From: Rhizobium sp. BK376
GTDB taxonomy: Bacteria > Pseudomonadota > Alphaproteobacteria > Rhizobiales > Rhizobiaceae
Direction of reading: 5' to 3'
Assembly (NCBI RefSeq): GCF_004341625.1
Contig: NZ_SLZG01000005.1
Coordinates: 355,854-419,853, forward strand
DNA: 64,000 nucleotides
The translations under genes and the position numbers were made by a program. Below are positions 17,871 to 28,337 of this stretch, in pieces. How positions within the stretch are numbered: the first letter of the stretch is position 1; each line of letters opens with the position of its first letter. The notes under the pieces were generated by a model, which saw only the letters and a list, made by a program, of their open reading frames with translations, made no database searches and was not told where the DNA came from.

Positions 17871-19121
17871 ATGACCAGTCAGACCGAATCTCAGCTTACT
17901 GTAATTGGTGCAGGTGTTGTCGGACTATCCGTTGCGATTGTCGCACAACAGCGCGGATTTGCGGTCACAGTTCTGGATCGACAGGGCCCGGCCGCCGGCG
18001 CGTCGGCGGGCAATGCCGGCGCATTTGCGTTCACCGACATCCTGCCGCTCGCCTCTCCGGGTATTTTGAAGAAAGCGCCGAAATGGCTGCTTGATCCGCT
18101 CGGCCCGCTGACGATACCGCCCGCCTATGCGCTCAGGATCGCTCCCTGGATGTTTCAGTTCTGGCGTGCCTGCTCGCCTGGTCGAGTTGCGCATTCAACG
18201 GCGGCGCAAACCGCTTTGATGGACCTGTCGAAGGCCGCGCTTGAGCCGTTCCTGCAGGAAACCGGAACGCTGTCGATGCTGCGGAAGGAAGGCAATCTGC
18301 AGCTTTATGAAAGCGAAGCGGAATTGAATGCCTCACTGCCAGGCTGGAAGGTCCGCGAGCAGCACGGCATCGAGTTCCAACATCTCGATGCCGCCCGTAT
18401 GGCAGAGATACAGCCGGGTCTCGCCTCCCGTTTCACCCATGGCACGTTCACGCCCGGCTGGTATTCGATCGCCGATCCAAAGCTTTATACGCTCGCGTTG
18501 GCGGATCATTTCCGCAAACGAGGCGGTCGGATAGAAACGGCGGAAGTGGTCGCTTTGCGGTCCGTCGAGGGCGGCGTCGATATCGTGACCAAGGAGGGGA
18601 CAACACGGCACACGAAGCAGGTCGTGGTTTCGGCGGGCGCATTCTCGCACCGGATCGCGCGAACGATCGGAGACCGAATCCCGCTTGAAACCGAGCGCGG
18701 CTATAACACCACGCTGCCCTCGGGCGCTTTCGATCTGCGGACACAGCTCACCTTCGGCGGCCATGGTTTCGTCGTGACGCGACTATCCACCGGCATCCGC
18801 GTCGGTGGCGCGGTGGAACTGGGTGGCCTTGATCTGCCACCAAATTTCAAGCGGTCGGAAGCAATGCTGAAGAAGGCGCAGGCTTTTCTGCCGGGATTGA
18901 AGCCCGAGAACGGCGTGCAGTGGATGGGATTTAGGCCGTCACTACCCGACAGCCTGCCCGCGATCGGCCGCGCGCGCAGCACTCCGGCGGTGATCTATGC
19001 CTTCGGTCATGGCCATCTGGGTCTCACACAGTCTGCCGGAACGGCTCGTCTCGTTGCGAACCTGCTTGCGGGAGAGAAGCCTGCCATCGATCTTTCACCG
19101 TTTTCTCCCTACAGATTTTAG
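17871..19121 (+). CDS. FAD-dependent D-amino-acid dehydrogenase (DadA/HypO-like)
   Basis: A 416-residue DAO-fold flavoprotein. The FAD dinucleotide motif VIGAGVVGLSVAIVAQQRGF is at the N-terminus, followed by GPAAGASAGNAGAFAF as in DadA. The C-terminal WMGFRPSLPDSLPAIGRA and GHGHLGLTQSAGTA segments are typical of D-amino-acid dehydrogenases. It should oxidise a D-amino or D-imino acid to the imine and pass electrons to the respiratory chain. Start 17871 follows AGAGG by 4 bases; an ATG three bases earlier is possible. In hydroxyproline catabolism a relative oxidises cis-4-hydroxy-D-proline. The 2-epimerase of that pathway is not in this window. Confidence 0.88.
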   Translation: MTSQTESQLTVIGAGVVGLSVAIVAQQRGFAVTVLDRQGPAAGASAGNAGAFAFTDILPLASPGILKKAPKWLLDPLGPLTIPPAYALRIAPWMFQFWRACSPGRVAHSTAAQTALMDLSKAALEPFLQETGTLSMLRKEGNLQLYESEAELNASLPGWKVREQHGIEFQHLDAARMAEIQPGLASRFTHGTFTPGWYSIADPKLYTLALADHFRKRGGRIETAEVVALRSVEGGVDIVTKEGTTRHTKQVVVSAGAFSHRIARTIGDRIPLETERGYNTTLPSGAFDLRTQLTFGGHGFVVTRLSTGIRVGGAVELGGLDLPPNFKRSEAMLKKAQAFLPGLKPENGVQWMGFRPSLPDSLPAIGRARSTPAVIYAFGHGHLGLTQSAGTARLVANLLAGEKPAIDLSPFSPYRF

Positions 19122-19184
19122 CGGAGACCGCGATGTCTACCCGCCGCACGCACGTCAGGATTTCAGCAAAGTAAAGGACAGCCA

Positions 19185-20339
19185 ATGACCGACGTTTCGA
19201 ACTGGTCGCATCCTGTAGCCCGCATCACCGACGAAGAGCGGCAGGAGCGTCTTGCGCATCTTCGCCAGAGCATGGAGGCTGCGGGCCTAGCCGCCTTCCT
19301 TCTTGGCTCTACCGAGAGCCTGCGATACTTTACCGGCCTCGTCTGGCACCCGAGCGAACGCTTGGTCGGCGCTCTCGTTACGCCGACCAAGCTCATCTAT
19401 ATCGCACCCGGTTTCGAGTGCTCCCGCATCGAGACGCTTCCCCGTCTGGCCGGCGAGATTGCCGCCTGGGAAGAGCACGAAAGCAGCTCTCAGTTGATTA
19501 CCGATCTCATCCCTGCGAACGGCAAGCTCGGGCTCGACGAGGAAATCGCACTTTTCGTCTATCATTCGCTGGCGGGCGTATTCGGTGCTGACCGTCTTGT
19601 CGATGGCGGCGCGATCGTTCGCGATATCCGCGTCAGAAAATCGAAGGCCGAGATCGATATCATCCGCTATGCCATGGGGCTGACGCTCGAAGTGCATCGC
19701 CGGGCGCATGCCCTGATGAAGCCCGGCATTCGGGCCTCCGAAGTCGTCCGCTATATCGATGAGCAGCATCGCCTCCTCGGCGCTCCCGAAGGTTCAAGCT
19801 TCTGCATCGTCTCCTTCGGTCTTGCGACCTCGCTGCCACATGGTGCAGACGGCGACCAGACGCTCGCAGCAGGCGACGTCATCCTCGTCGACACCGGCTG
19901 CCGTCTCGACGGCTATCATTCGGACCTGACGCGGACCTATACGCTGGAAGAGCCGACATCAGAGGTCGCCCGCATCTGGAACCTGGAGCGCGAAGCACAG
20001 CGGGCGGTCTTTGACGCCGCAAAAATCGGGGCTCCATGTGAAGGTCTCGACAATGCCGCGCGCGCCGTACTCGAGCGCCAAGGCCTCGGACCCGACTATC
20101 GCCTTCCCGGCCTGCCGCACCGGGCCGGCCACGGCTTGGGTCTCTCCATTCACGAACATCCCTATATCGTGCGCGGAAACCGCTTGCCGCTGGCGGAAGG
20201 CATGTGTTTTTCCGTGGAACCGATGATCGTGTGCCCTGGAGCCTTCGGCATTCGCCTGGAAGACCATATCCACATGACGGAAAATGGCCCGGAGTGGTTT
20301 ACGCTCCCGTCAAAGAGCCCGACCGAGCCCTTTGCGTGA
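19185..20339 (+). CDS. M24 family metallopeptidase, Xaa-Pro peptidase-like
   Basis: A 384-residue pita-bread-fold peptidase. The five metal ligands are all visible: Asp236 (LVDTGC), Asp247 (YHSDLTR), His316 (HRAGHGLGL), Glu345 (FSVEPM) and Glu359 (IRLEDHIHMTE). The N-terminal creatinase-like domain covers about residues 15-150. The family cleaves Xaa-Pro bonds (aminopeptidase P, prolidase) or acts on creatine, so with the peptide importer upstream it probably releases residues before proline or hydroxyproline. It follows the FAD dehydrogenase by 63 bases on the same strand and is likely co-transcribed. No signal peptide is seen, so it should be cytoplasmic. Confidence 0.9.
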   Translation: MTDVSNWSHPVARITDEERQERLAHLRQSMEAAGLAAFLLGSTESLRYFTGLVWHPSERLVGALVTPTKLIYIAPGFECSRIETLPRLAGEIAAWEEHESSSQLITDLIPANGKLGLDEEIALFVYHSLAGVFGADRLVDGGAIVRDIRVRKSKAEIDIIRYAMGLTLEVHRRAHALMKPGIRASEVVRYIDEQHRLLGAPEGSSFCIVSFGLATSLPHGADGDQTLAAGDVILVDTGCRLDGYHSDLTRTYTLEEPTSEVARIWNLEREAQRAVFDAAKIGAPCEGLDNAARAVLERQGLGPDYRLPGLPHRAGHGLGLSIHEHPYIVRGNRLPLAEGMCFSVEPMIVCPGAFGIRLEDHIHMTENGPEWFTLPSKSPTEPFA

Positions 20340-20390
20340 AATATCTCGCTTGATGGAAGCAATCCCATCGGCAGGCCACTTAAGTCCAAA

Positions 20391-20421
20391 TGAGGCAAGG
20401 TGCGATATCGCCCCTGCCTCA
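20391..20421. terminator. Inverted repeat between convergent peptidase and htpG
   Basis: TGAGGCA and TGCCTCA arms enclose further pairing around GCGATATCGC, just before the htpG stop. There is no T-run. It is a plausible bidirectional stop signal for the two converging genes. Confidence 0.45.
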
Positions 20422-20428
20422 TCAGCTA

Positions 20429-22315
20429 TTACCGCACAGCCCTTTCGAATACGCGTGCCAGGCGCTCGGCGAAAGCGCGGGGATCGGCCGGCTTATCGCC
20501 GTCGAGGATACGCGCTTCATCGAGCAGCAGCAGTGCTGCGTCTTCGCGAAACGGCAGGTCGCCTTCCCCAGCCGCGATCGCTTTGATCGTGGGATGATCC
20601 GGATTGATCTCCAGGATCGGCTTGGTGACGGATTGGAGTCGCCCGGCGCCCTGCAGGATCTTTTCCATCTGGCGGTCGTAGCCCTCTTCCGGGGCAACGA
20701 GGCAGACGGCACTTTCGGTCAGACGATCGGATGCCCGCACATCGGCCACCTGATCGGCAAGCTTATCCTTGGCGAAAGCAATGAAAGCCTGCGTGCTTGC
20801 GGCCATTTCCGGCTCGGCGGCTTGCTGGCTGTCCGTCTTGGGGAATTGAGACAGATCCGCCGAGCCCTGTGTGATCGATTTGAACGTTTTGCCTTCAAAC
20901 TCCGGCGCGTTCATGACCCAGAAGCTATCGATCGAATCCGTCAGCAGCAGAACCTCGACGCTGCGGGCGCGAAAACCTTCCAACTGCGGCGATGATTTCA
21001 GCTGCTCCAGACTGCCGCCGGCGAGATAATAGATAGCGCTCTGACCGTCCTTTGCGTCCTTCACGTAGTCGCCGAGGGAGCGATAGCCTTCGCCCGAGGA
21101 TGTCGTGCGGAATCGTGAGAGTGCCAGGAGCTGGGAGCGTCGCTCGAAATCCTCGTAGATGCCTTCCTTGAGAACCGGCCCGAAATTCTCCCAGAGCTTG
21201 AGGAAGCTGTCGGCCTCGGTTTCCGCGAGCTTTTCGATGCCGCTGATGATTCTGCTTGTGACACCCTTGCGGATCGAGGACAGGATTGGACTTTCCTGAA
21301 TCATCTCTCGCGAAACATTGAGCGGGAGGTCGGCGGTATCGACGAGACCGCGTACGAAGCGGAGATAGCGGGGCAGGAGTTCGGCATCGTCCGTGATGAA
21401 GACACGTTTGACGTAAAGCTTCATTCTCCCCTTGCGATCGGGATCGAACATGTCGAAAGGCTGCGAGCTTGGAACGAATGCCAGTGCAGTATATTCGTGC
21501 CGTCCTTCCGCTCGGAAGTGCACGGTGAGTGCCGGTTCGTCATACTGGCCTGAAGTGCCGCGGTAGAAATCCGTATATTCGTCCTTCGTCACTTCATTCT
21601 TCGACTTGGTCCAAAGGGCGGTGCCATCCGTCACTTGCACCGGCTCGCTGCCGGGTTTGTCGAAGAGGCGGATTGCAACAGGCACGTGGCCGGATTGTTC
21701 CTTGACGATGCGCTCGACGGTCCAGCGAGACGTATATTCCTTCGCATCCTCCATCAGATGGAGGGTGATGCGGGTGCCGCGTGCAGGCGCTTCCGCGGTG
21801 TCTACAGGGCTGACGGTGTAGCTGCCTTTGCCGTCGGAGAACCAGTGCGAGGCTTCCTGCGAGCCGGCGCGGCGCGAGATCACGTCGACACGCTCGGCCA
21901 CCATGAAGCAGGAATAGAAGCCGACGCCGAATTGACCGATCAGCTGGGCGCCCTCATTGGCCTTGCTTGCTTCGATCCGCTCTATAAAAGCTCGCGTTCC
22001 CGATCGGGCGATGGTGCCAAGCGCCTCGACCATCTCCTCGCGGCTCATGCCAATGCCGTTATCCTCCACGATGAGTTGCTGCTTCTCCTCGTCGAGCGTA
22101 ATCGTGATACGGCTCTCGACATCGGTTCCAAGGAGAGACGGCGTTTCGATCGCCTCGTAGCGCAGCTTCTCGCAGGCGTCGGCGGCATTCGAAATCAGCT
22201 CCCGTAGGAAGACGTTTCTGTCCGAATAAACCGAATGAACCATCATATGCAGAAGACGGGCGACGTCGGCTTCAAAGACGTGGCTCTCGGCGGGCTTTTC
22301 TGCTGCAGTGGTCAT
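20429..22315 (-). CDS. htpG: Molecular chaperone HtpG (Hsp90)
   Basis: A 628-residue bacterial Hsp90 that remodels client proteins in the cytosol. The N-terminal ATPase domain has the GHKL motifs FLRELISNAADACEKLRYEA, VEDNGIGMSREEMVEALGTIA and QFGVGFYSCFMVAERV. The middle domain has YVKRVFITDDAELLPRYLRF, VDTADLPLNVSREMIQES and the catalytic-loop region, and the C-terminal dimerisation domain follows. The length is standard for the family and no motif is lost. It stands alone between the M24 peptidase and oxyR. A possible heat-shock (RpoH) -35 box, CTTGAA, lies at 22381-22386, but its -10 partner is poor. Confidence 0.98.
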   Translation of the reverse strand: MTTAAEKPAESHVFEADVARLLHMMVHSVYSDRNVFLRELISNAADACEKLRYEAIETPSLLGTDVESRITITLDEEKQQLIVEDNGIGMSREEMVEALGTIARSGTRAFIERIEASKANEGAQLIGQFGVGFYSCFMVAERVDVISRRAGSQEASHWFSDGKGSYTVSPVDTAEAPARGTRITLHLMEDAKEYTSRWTVERIVKEQSGHVPVAIRLFDKPGSEPVQVTDGTALWTKSKNEVTKDEYTDFYRGTSGQYDEPALTVHFRAEGRHEYTALAFVPSSQPFDMFDPDRKGRMKLYVKRVFITDDAELLPRYLRFVRGLVDTADLPLNVSREMIQESPILSSIRKGVTSRIISGIEKLAETEADSFLKLWENFGPVLKEGIYEDFERRSQLLALSRFRTTSSGEGYRSLGDYVKDAKDGQSAIYYLAGGSLEQLKSSPQLEGFRARSVEVLLLTDSIDSFWVMNAPEFEGKTFKSITQGSADLSQFPKTDSQQAAEPEMAASTQAFIAFAKDKLADQVADVRASDRLTESAVCLVAPEEGYDRQMEKILQGAGRLQSVTKPILEINPDHPTIKAIAAGEGDLPFREDAALLLLDEARILDGDKPADPRAFAERLARVFERAVR

Positions 22316-22417
22316 GTGTCTTTATTCTCCTTCGAAAATCAAATGATCGCGCCGAGAGTTGGCAAGATCAGCGCCAAAATTCAAGACGGAAGATGTGAAT
22401 GAAGCTGGCGTGATGGC

Positions 22418-23335
22418 TCAGGGACTATATCCGGGCTGTCCGCGCATGGTATCAGCCGCATGGCGAATTACTTCCGATATCTCCAGCAGCTGTTTGACCA
22501 GCGGCGTCGAGTTGCGCCAGATCGTTCCGATCGTGCGCGAGGGCTGGGGAGATCGAAACCGGGATATCGAGATCTGGGCCGAGCGTGTTTCCATCGGGAT
22601 CGCCATTTCAGGGATCAAAGTGATGCCGATGCCGGCACTCACCATCTGAACCAGGGTGGAAAGAGAACTGCCCTCCATGATTTCGCGCGGCCGCGCAGAG
22701 CCGATTCGACAGAAGGATAGCGCCTGATCGCGGAAGCAGTGGCCCTCCTCCAGCAGAAGCAATCGCATCTCGCGCAGCATATCCCGGTCGGGGACCGGCT
22801 TGCCCTCGTCTTCGAGGTGCCGGACCAGGACGAACTCTTCTTCGAAGAGCTTGAGTTCGGTCAATGACGGTTCCGAGACCGGGAGGGCGACGATCGCAAG
22901 ATCGAGGTCGCCTTGTGCCAATTCCTGGATCAGCTTCGCCGTCTGGGTTTCGCGCACCTCGATTTGAATGCCATCGAATGTCCTGTTCAACTCGTTTATA
23001 ATGGCAGGCAGAAGATAGGGAGCGACGGTTGGAATAATCCCGATGCGAAGGCGCGCAAGAAAGGGATTGTGGGCGGCGCGGGCGAGATCCTCCAACTCGT
23101 CGACGGCGCGAAGGATTTCACGGGCTCGCGACGCAAACGTCTGGCCGAAGGCGGTGAGTTTCACTTCCCGTGCGCTGCGTTCAAAAAGCTCGTTTCCGAG
23201 GTCTTCCTCGAGTTCCTTGATCTGCATCGACAGGGCCGGCTGAGAGATCGCGCAGGCATGGGCTGCGAGACGAAAACGGCCGTGACGGACCAAGGCTTCA
23301 AAATATCGGAGCTGTTTCAATGTTAGGTTCTTCAT
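22418..23335 (-). CDS. oxyR: LysR-type peroxide sensor OxyR
   Basis: A 305-residue LysR regulator. The N-terminal helix-turn-helix (ALVRHGRFRLAAHACAISQP, ALSMQIKELE) is followed by the ligand domain. The two redox cysteines of OxyR are conserved as Cys200 and Cys209 in EEGHCFRDQALSFC, where peroxide forms the activating disulfide. The C-terminal STLVQMVSAGIGITLIPEMA segment also matches OxyR. It is transcribed away from katG with a gap of 160 bases, the standard rhizobial arrangement, and should activate katG on oxidation. The ending (about 20 extra residues after the last strand) is ordinary for the group. Confidence 0.96.
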   Translation of the reverse strand: MKNLTLKQLRYFEALVRHGRFRLAAHACAISQPALSMQIKELEEDLGNELFERSAREVKLTAFGQTFASRAREILRAVDELEDLARAAHNPFLARLRIGIIPTVAPYLLPAIINELNRTFDGIQIEVRETQTAKLIQELAQGDLDLAIVALPVSEPSLTELKLFEEEFVLVRHLEDEGKPVPDRDMLREMRLLLLEEGHCFRDQALSFCRIGSARPREIMEGSSLSTLVQMVSAGIGITLIPEMAIPMETRSAQISISRFRSPQPSRTIGTIWRNSTPLVKQLLEISEVIRHAADTMRGQPGYSP

Positions 23336-23396
23336 AACCGGAACTTATCGCAACAATCAGTAAATCCAACTTAAATTTATCACACGCTTCGGCTAA

Positions 23397-25679
<2,283 letters not shown>

Positions 25680-25692
25680 TCGCAACATTTTG

Positions 25693-25720
25693 CTTGGGCG
25701 CAGCTTCGGTTGCGCCCAAG
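25693..25720 (+). terminator. Hairpin after katG
   Basis: A perfect 10-bp stem (CTTGGGCGCA / TGCGCCCAAG) with an 8-base loop begins 14 bases after the katG stop. It lacks a T-run but is positioned as a terminator. The small gene at 25751 converges on it. Confidence 0.65.
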
Positions 25721-25750
25721 TCTACATGCGTAGCCGTTCACGTTGCGTGG

Positions 25751-25966
25751 TCAGTCGTGCCCATGCCCGCGATATTTTGTCGGGATGCCGGCTGCCTCAT
25801 GGCATTGGGCAAGCGTCTCAAGCCAGGCGGCAAGATCTGCTGGTACCGTGGCATTTCCGGCCTCGAGAGCTTCAATCCACGACAAGTCGCACTGGAGCGC
25901 GCTCGCCAGATTGATCGGCGTCCAGCGGATATGTAGAAGGCATTCGGTAAATCGAGCAGGGGTCAT
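25751..25966 (-). CDS. Small helix-turn-helix-like protein
   Basis: A 71-residue protein. The segment MTPARFTECLLHIRW, then LASALQCDLSWIEALEAGN, then VPADLAAWLETLAQCHEA looks like a compact helix-turn-helix of the kind found in many small alphaproteobacterial proteins of unknown role. Start 25966 is set by GGAGG six bases upstream; the frame extends further but without a site. It ends with a His-rich tail (KYRGHGHD). It converges with katG. The function is unknown; a DNA-binding or phage-derived origin is possible. Confidence 0.65.
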   Translation of the reverse strand: MTPARFTECLLHIRWTPINLASALQCDLSWIEALEAGNATVPADLAAWLETLAQCHEAAGIPTKYRGHGHD

Positions 25967-26037
25967 TTCAGGCCTCCACGGCATTGCTGTTTCGAACACT
26001 AGCAAAACGCGGAGGAGAACATAACCCAGCGCTTATC

Positions 26038-26136
26038 CTATTTGAGCAGTACGAGTTCTGCGATAACGCCTACCGCGGAACAGCCGACGGCAAGTGTCAG
26101 CATCCTCGTCATATGACGATCGATAAATGCCCTCAT
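26038..26136 (-). CDS. Very short membrane peptide (32 aa)
   Basis: An open frame of 32 codons with a strong Shine-Dalgarno sequence (GGAGG, eight bases before the ATG). The product begins MRAFIDRHMTRM and continues with a hydrophobic stretch LTLAVGCSAVGVIAELVLL, long enough for one membrane span, with positive charge at the front. That pattern is typical of small single-pass bacterial membrane proteins. No relative is recognised. The 182 bases upstream to the DeoR gene hold no other gene I can support. Confidence 0.45.
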   Translation of the reverse strand: MRAFIDRHMTRMLTLAVGCSAVGVIAELVLLK

Positions 26137-26318
26137 GATTTTCCCCTCCCAGAGTTGCAGCCAGATAAGCAGCTATTCAGTTTCGTTGCAAGCGATGACT
26201 TACCGATTGGCTCAACTGGCCGATCGTGCTTCCAAAGCAATGGCTCGTCATCGCGATGAAATTTTTCACGGGAGCGAACTCTGGTTCGCTTCGGTAAGCC
26301 TTCAGTTCAAACGAGGTT

Positions 26319-27080
26319 TCAGGCCTTGATCTCAATGGCGGCTCTTCGGAATTCATCTCGCAACTGTTGAGCCATGTCGTTGGCGATGACCTTTGCGCCC
26401 ACAGGGAGCGTCACCCAAAATGGCAAATCCTGATCATGAAACTTTGTATCGTCTGCCAGGACGCAAACGTTTGTCGATCGCTGCATGGCGATCTCCTTCA
26501 GGCGGATCTGTTCCAGCGTCGTTTCCCCCAGCCCGAACCGTGCCGAAACCGCATCAGCACCGAGGAAGACTTTGTCAAAGCGGAAAGCCTCGATCGTCTT
26601 TTCGGCCAATGGACCGAATACGCCTTCCGAATGGGCCTGATAGCGGCCGCCGAGAAGGAACAGCTCAATAGACGAGACCTTTGCGAGGCTGGCTGCGACG
26701 CGTTGCGATTGGGTGACAACGACAAGGCCGTTCAGCCGATCCTGCATTAGGGCGAGCGTTTCAGCAAAGGTGCCGATTGTCGTTCCGGCATCGAGAAAGA
26801 CGGTCGAGGCGCCCTTTACCTCTTCGAATGCTGCCTCAGCGATCTTACGCTTTGCTGCTGCCGCCAACTGCCTTCTGAAATCGAAAGTTGACTCGGCTCG
26901 CTGTAGCAGCGTTGCTCCGCCATAGGTGCGGGCAATCACGCCTTCGTCGGCGAGCGCCGCCAGATCGCGCCTCACTGTCGCGACCGAGACGTCGAGCGCT
27001 GCGCTGAGAGCATTGACACTCGGCGCTCCCGTTTGGAGCAGCCGAAGCAAGGCTTCCTTTCGCCGGTTGAAACCGGTCAT
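26319..27080 (-). CDS. DeoR family regulator
   Basis: A 253-residue DeoR-type regulator. The N-terminal winged helix is RRKEALLRLLQTGAPSVNAL, then LDVSVATVRRDLAALADEGV, then RTYGGATL, the usual DeoR signature. The sensor domain, related to phosphosugar isomerases, has STVFLDAGTTIGTFAETLA and VFLGADAVSARFGLGE. It lies downstream of the PdxA2-type gene on the same strand, 89 bases away. With the DUF1537 kinase it forms a catabolic unit for a four-carbon acid sugar, so its effector is probably a phosphorylated tetronate. The inverted repeat between the two divergent catabolic genes is its likely operator. Confidence 0.9.
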   Translation of the reverse strand: MTGFNRRKEALLRLLQTGAPSVNALSAALDVSVATVRRDLAALADEGVIARTYGGATLLQRAESTFDFRRQLAAAAKRKIAEAAFEEVKGASTVFLDAGTTIGTFAETLALMQDRLNGLVVVTQSQRVAASLAKVSSIELFLLGGRYQAHSEGVFGPLAEKTIEAFRFDKVFLGADAVSARFGLGETTLEQIRLKEIAMQRSTNVCVLADDTKFHDQDLPFWVTLPVGAKVIANDMAQQLRDEFRRAAIEIKA

Positions 27081-27110
27081 GTAGCCTCCCTCACGTTTCG
27101 GGTCGGTTCC

Positions 27111-27146
27111 TCGATCAGCGCGGCGACGAGATCGTGCGCTGATCGA
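27111..27146. repeat. 11-bp inverted repeat between PdxA2-type and DeoR genes
   Basis: Arms TCGATCAGCGC and GCGCTGATCGA are perfect, with a 14-base loop. In RNA this would be a strong hairpin after the PdxA2-type gene and before DeoR, so it may reduce read-through into the regulator. Confidence 0.6.
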
Positions 27147-27169
27147 TATTCATTCGCCGGATATCACAA

Positions 27170-28159
27170 TCAGGCTGCTTTACCAGACAGAATCGCAGCC
27201 TGCTGCAGCGCGTAGATCAGGCTGCGCTCGTCGGCCTTGCCCATTCCGGCAATATCAAAGGCGGTGCCATGATCCACGGACGTCCGCACGATCGGCAGGC
27301 CGACGGTGACGTTAACGCCTTCCTCGATGCCGAGAACCTTGACCGGGCCATGGCCCTGGTCGTGGTACATGGCAACGACCAGGTCGAAATCGCCGCGCAC
27401 TGCCCTGAAGAAAAGCGTGTCGGCGGCAAGCGGGCCGGTGACGTCGTAACCGAGGCGCACTGCCTCGGTAACCGCGGGCGTGATCTTGATCGCCTCTTCG
27501 TCGTGACCGAAGAGTCCGTTTTCGCCGGCATGCGGGTTGATCGCGCAAACGCCGATGCGGGGCTCGCGTCCCATCATGCCGAGCAGGGCGGCCCGACCGC
27601 GCTCGATGGTGCGAAGCACAAGCCCCGGCTCGATCTTGGCGATCGCGTCGATGAGACCGATGTGGGTTGTCACGTGCACCACGCGCAGTTTGGGGGAGGC
27701 AAGCATCATCGATACTTCAGCCGTGCTTGTCAGGTGGGCGATGAGTTCGGTGTGGCCGGGGTAACGGTAACCTGCCAGATGCAATGCTTCCTTGCTCAGA
27801 GGTGCGGTGCAGATCGCGTCGACCGTCCCGGCCTGGGCATGTTCCACCGCGGACACGATGCATCGATAGGCCGCTTCGCCACCTTCGCGGCTGACTGCGC
27901 CAAAGGGAAGATCGGAAGGCATTTCGACGGCTTGCAGCACATTGATGCTGCCTTCCTTCCTGTCTCCGATCGCGTCCAGCAGGCGGATTTCGGTGGTCGT
28001 CCCGACGATGGCGGCCGCCTTCCGCAGCCTATCCACATCGCCGACAACGAACGGTCGGCAGAAATTCTCGACCGCGGGGGTCGAGAGTGCCTTGGCGATG
28101 ACCTCGGGGCCAATGCCCGCGGGATCCCCCATAGTAATCGCGATGATCGGTTTCGTCAT
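27170..28159 (-). CDS. pdxA2: PdxA2-type four-carbon phosphonate-sugar dehydrogenase (D-threonate/erythronate 4-phosphate class)
   Basis: A 329-residue NAD-dependent dehydrogenase of the PdxA family. Motifs are AITMGDPAGIGPEVIAKAL at the N-terminus and the metal-site residues of PdxA in GHTELIAHL, THIGLIDAIA and MYHDQGHGPVKVLG. Catabolic members (PdxA2/DtnP type) oxidise and decarboxylate D-threonate 4-phosphate or D-erythronate 4-phosphate to dihydroxyacetone phosphate, whereas PdxA proper makes pyridoxal phosphate. The divergent DUF1537 kinase supplies the phosphorylated substrate, which favours the catabolic role. Start 28159 (MTKPIIAITM) follows AAAGG by 7 bases. The exact stereoisomer is not decidable here. 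Confidence 0.88.
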   Translation of the reverse strand: MTKPIIAITMGDPAGIGPEVIAKALSTPAVENFCRPFVVGDVDRLRKAAAIVGTTTEIRLLDAIGDRKEGSINVLQAVEMPSDLPFGAVSREGGEAAYRCIVSAVEHAQAGTVDAICTAPLSKEALHLAGYRYPGHTELIAHLTSTAEVSMMLASPKLRVVHVTTHIGLIDAIAKIEPGLVLRTIERGRAALLGMMGREPRIGVCAINPHAGENGLFGHDEEAIKITPAVTEAVRLGYDVTGPLAADTLFFRAVRGDFDLVVAMYHDQGHGPVKVLGIEEGVNVTVGLPIVRTSVDHGTAFDIAGMGKADERSLIYALQQAAILSGKAA

Positions 28160-28251
28160 TCTGTAGCCTTTCATGATCGCAGCGATCTCACGACGCCGGT
28201 TCCGTGACGCAATTAATCCCAATTCTGTGACGTTTTCAATCAAATTGCCAA

Positions 28252-28274
28252 AAAATGATCGATTGGATCATTTT
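28252..28274. promoter_or_regulatory. Inverted repeat AAAATGATC-N5-GATCATTTT, probable DeoR operator
   Basis: Perfect 9-bp arms around a 5-base spacer, 93 bases upstream of PdxA2-type and 64 bases upstream of the kinase. It is placed to control both divergent genes and matches the size of a DeoR-family site. Confidence 0.65.
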
Positions 28275-28337
28275 ATTTGACGCGCTTGCGCGCTTTGCCT
28301 AGGAATACTCCCAGCCCGCTTGCCCGGAAGGACAGCC

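Noticed and set aside
20380..20396. TTAAGTCCAAATGAGG, similar to sites A and C
   Set aside because: It lacks the second half of the inverted repeat (TGGA) and lies between converging genes, so it is likely chance.
22356..22386. Possible heat-shock promoter of htpG (CTTGAA and weak -10)
   Set aside because: The -35 box is good but the -10 partner is poor at the usual spacing, so I do not call a promoter.
25984..26005. Longer start for the small gene at 25751
   Set aside because: The ATG at 25966 has GGAGG at the right distance; the upstream starts do not.
26137..26318. Short plus-strand open frame near 26195
   Set aside because: No ribosome site and no recognisable domain; it appears to be chance.
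26413..26429. CCCAAAATGGCAAATCC, partly like site A
   Set aside because: It lies inside the DeoR gene and has no TCCA half, so it is not counted as an operator.
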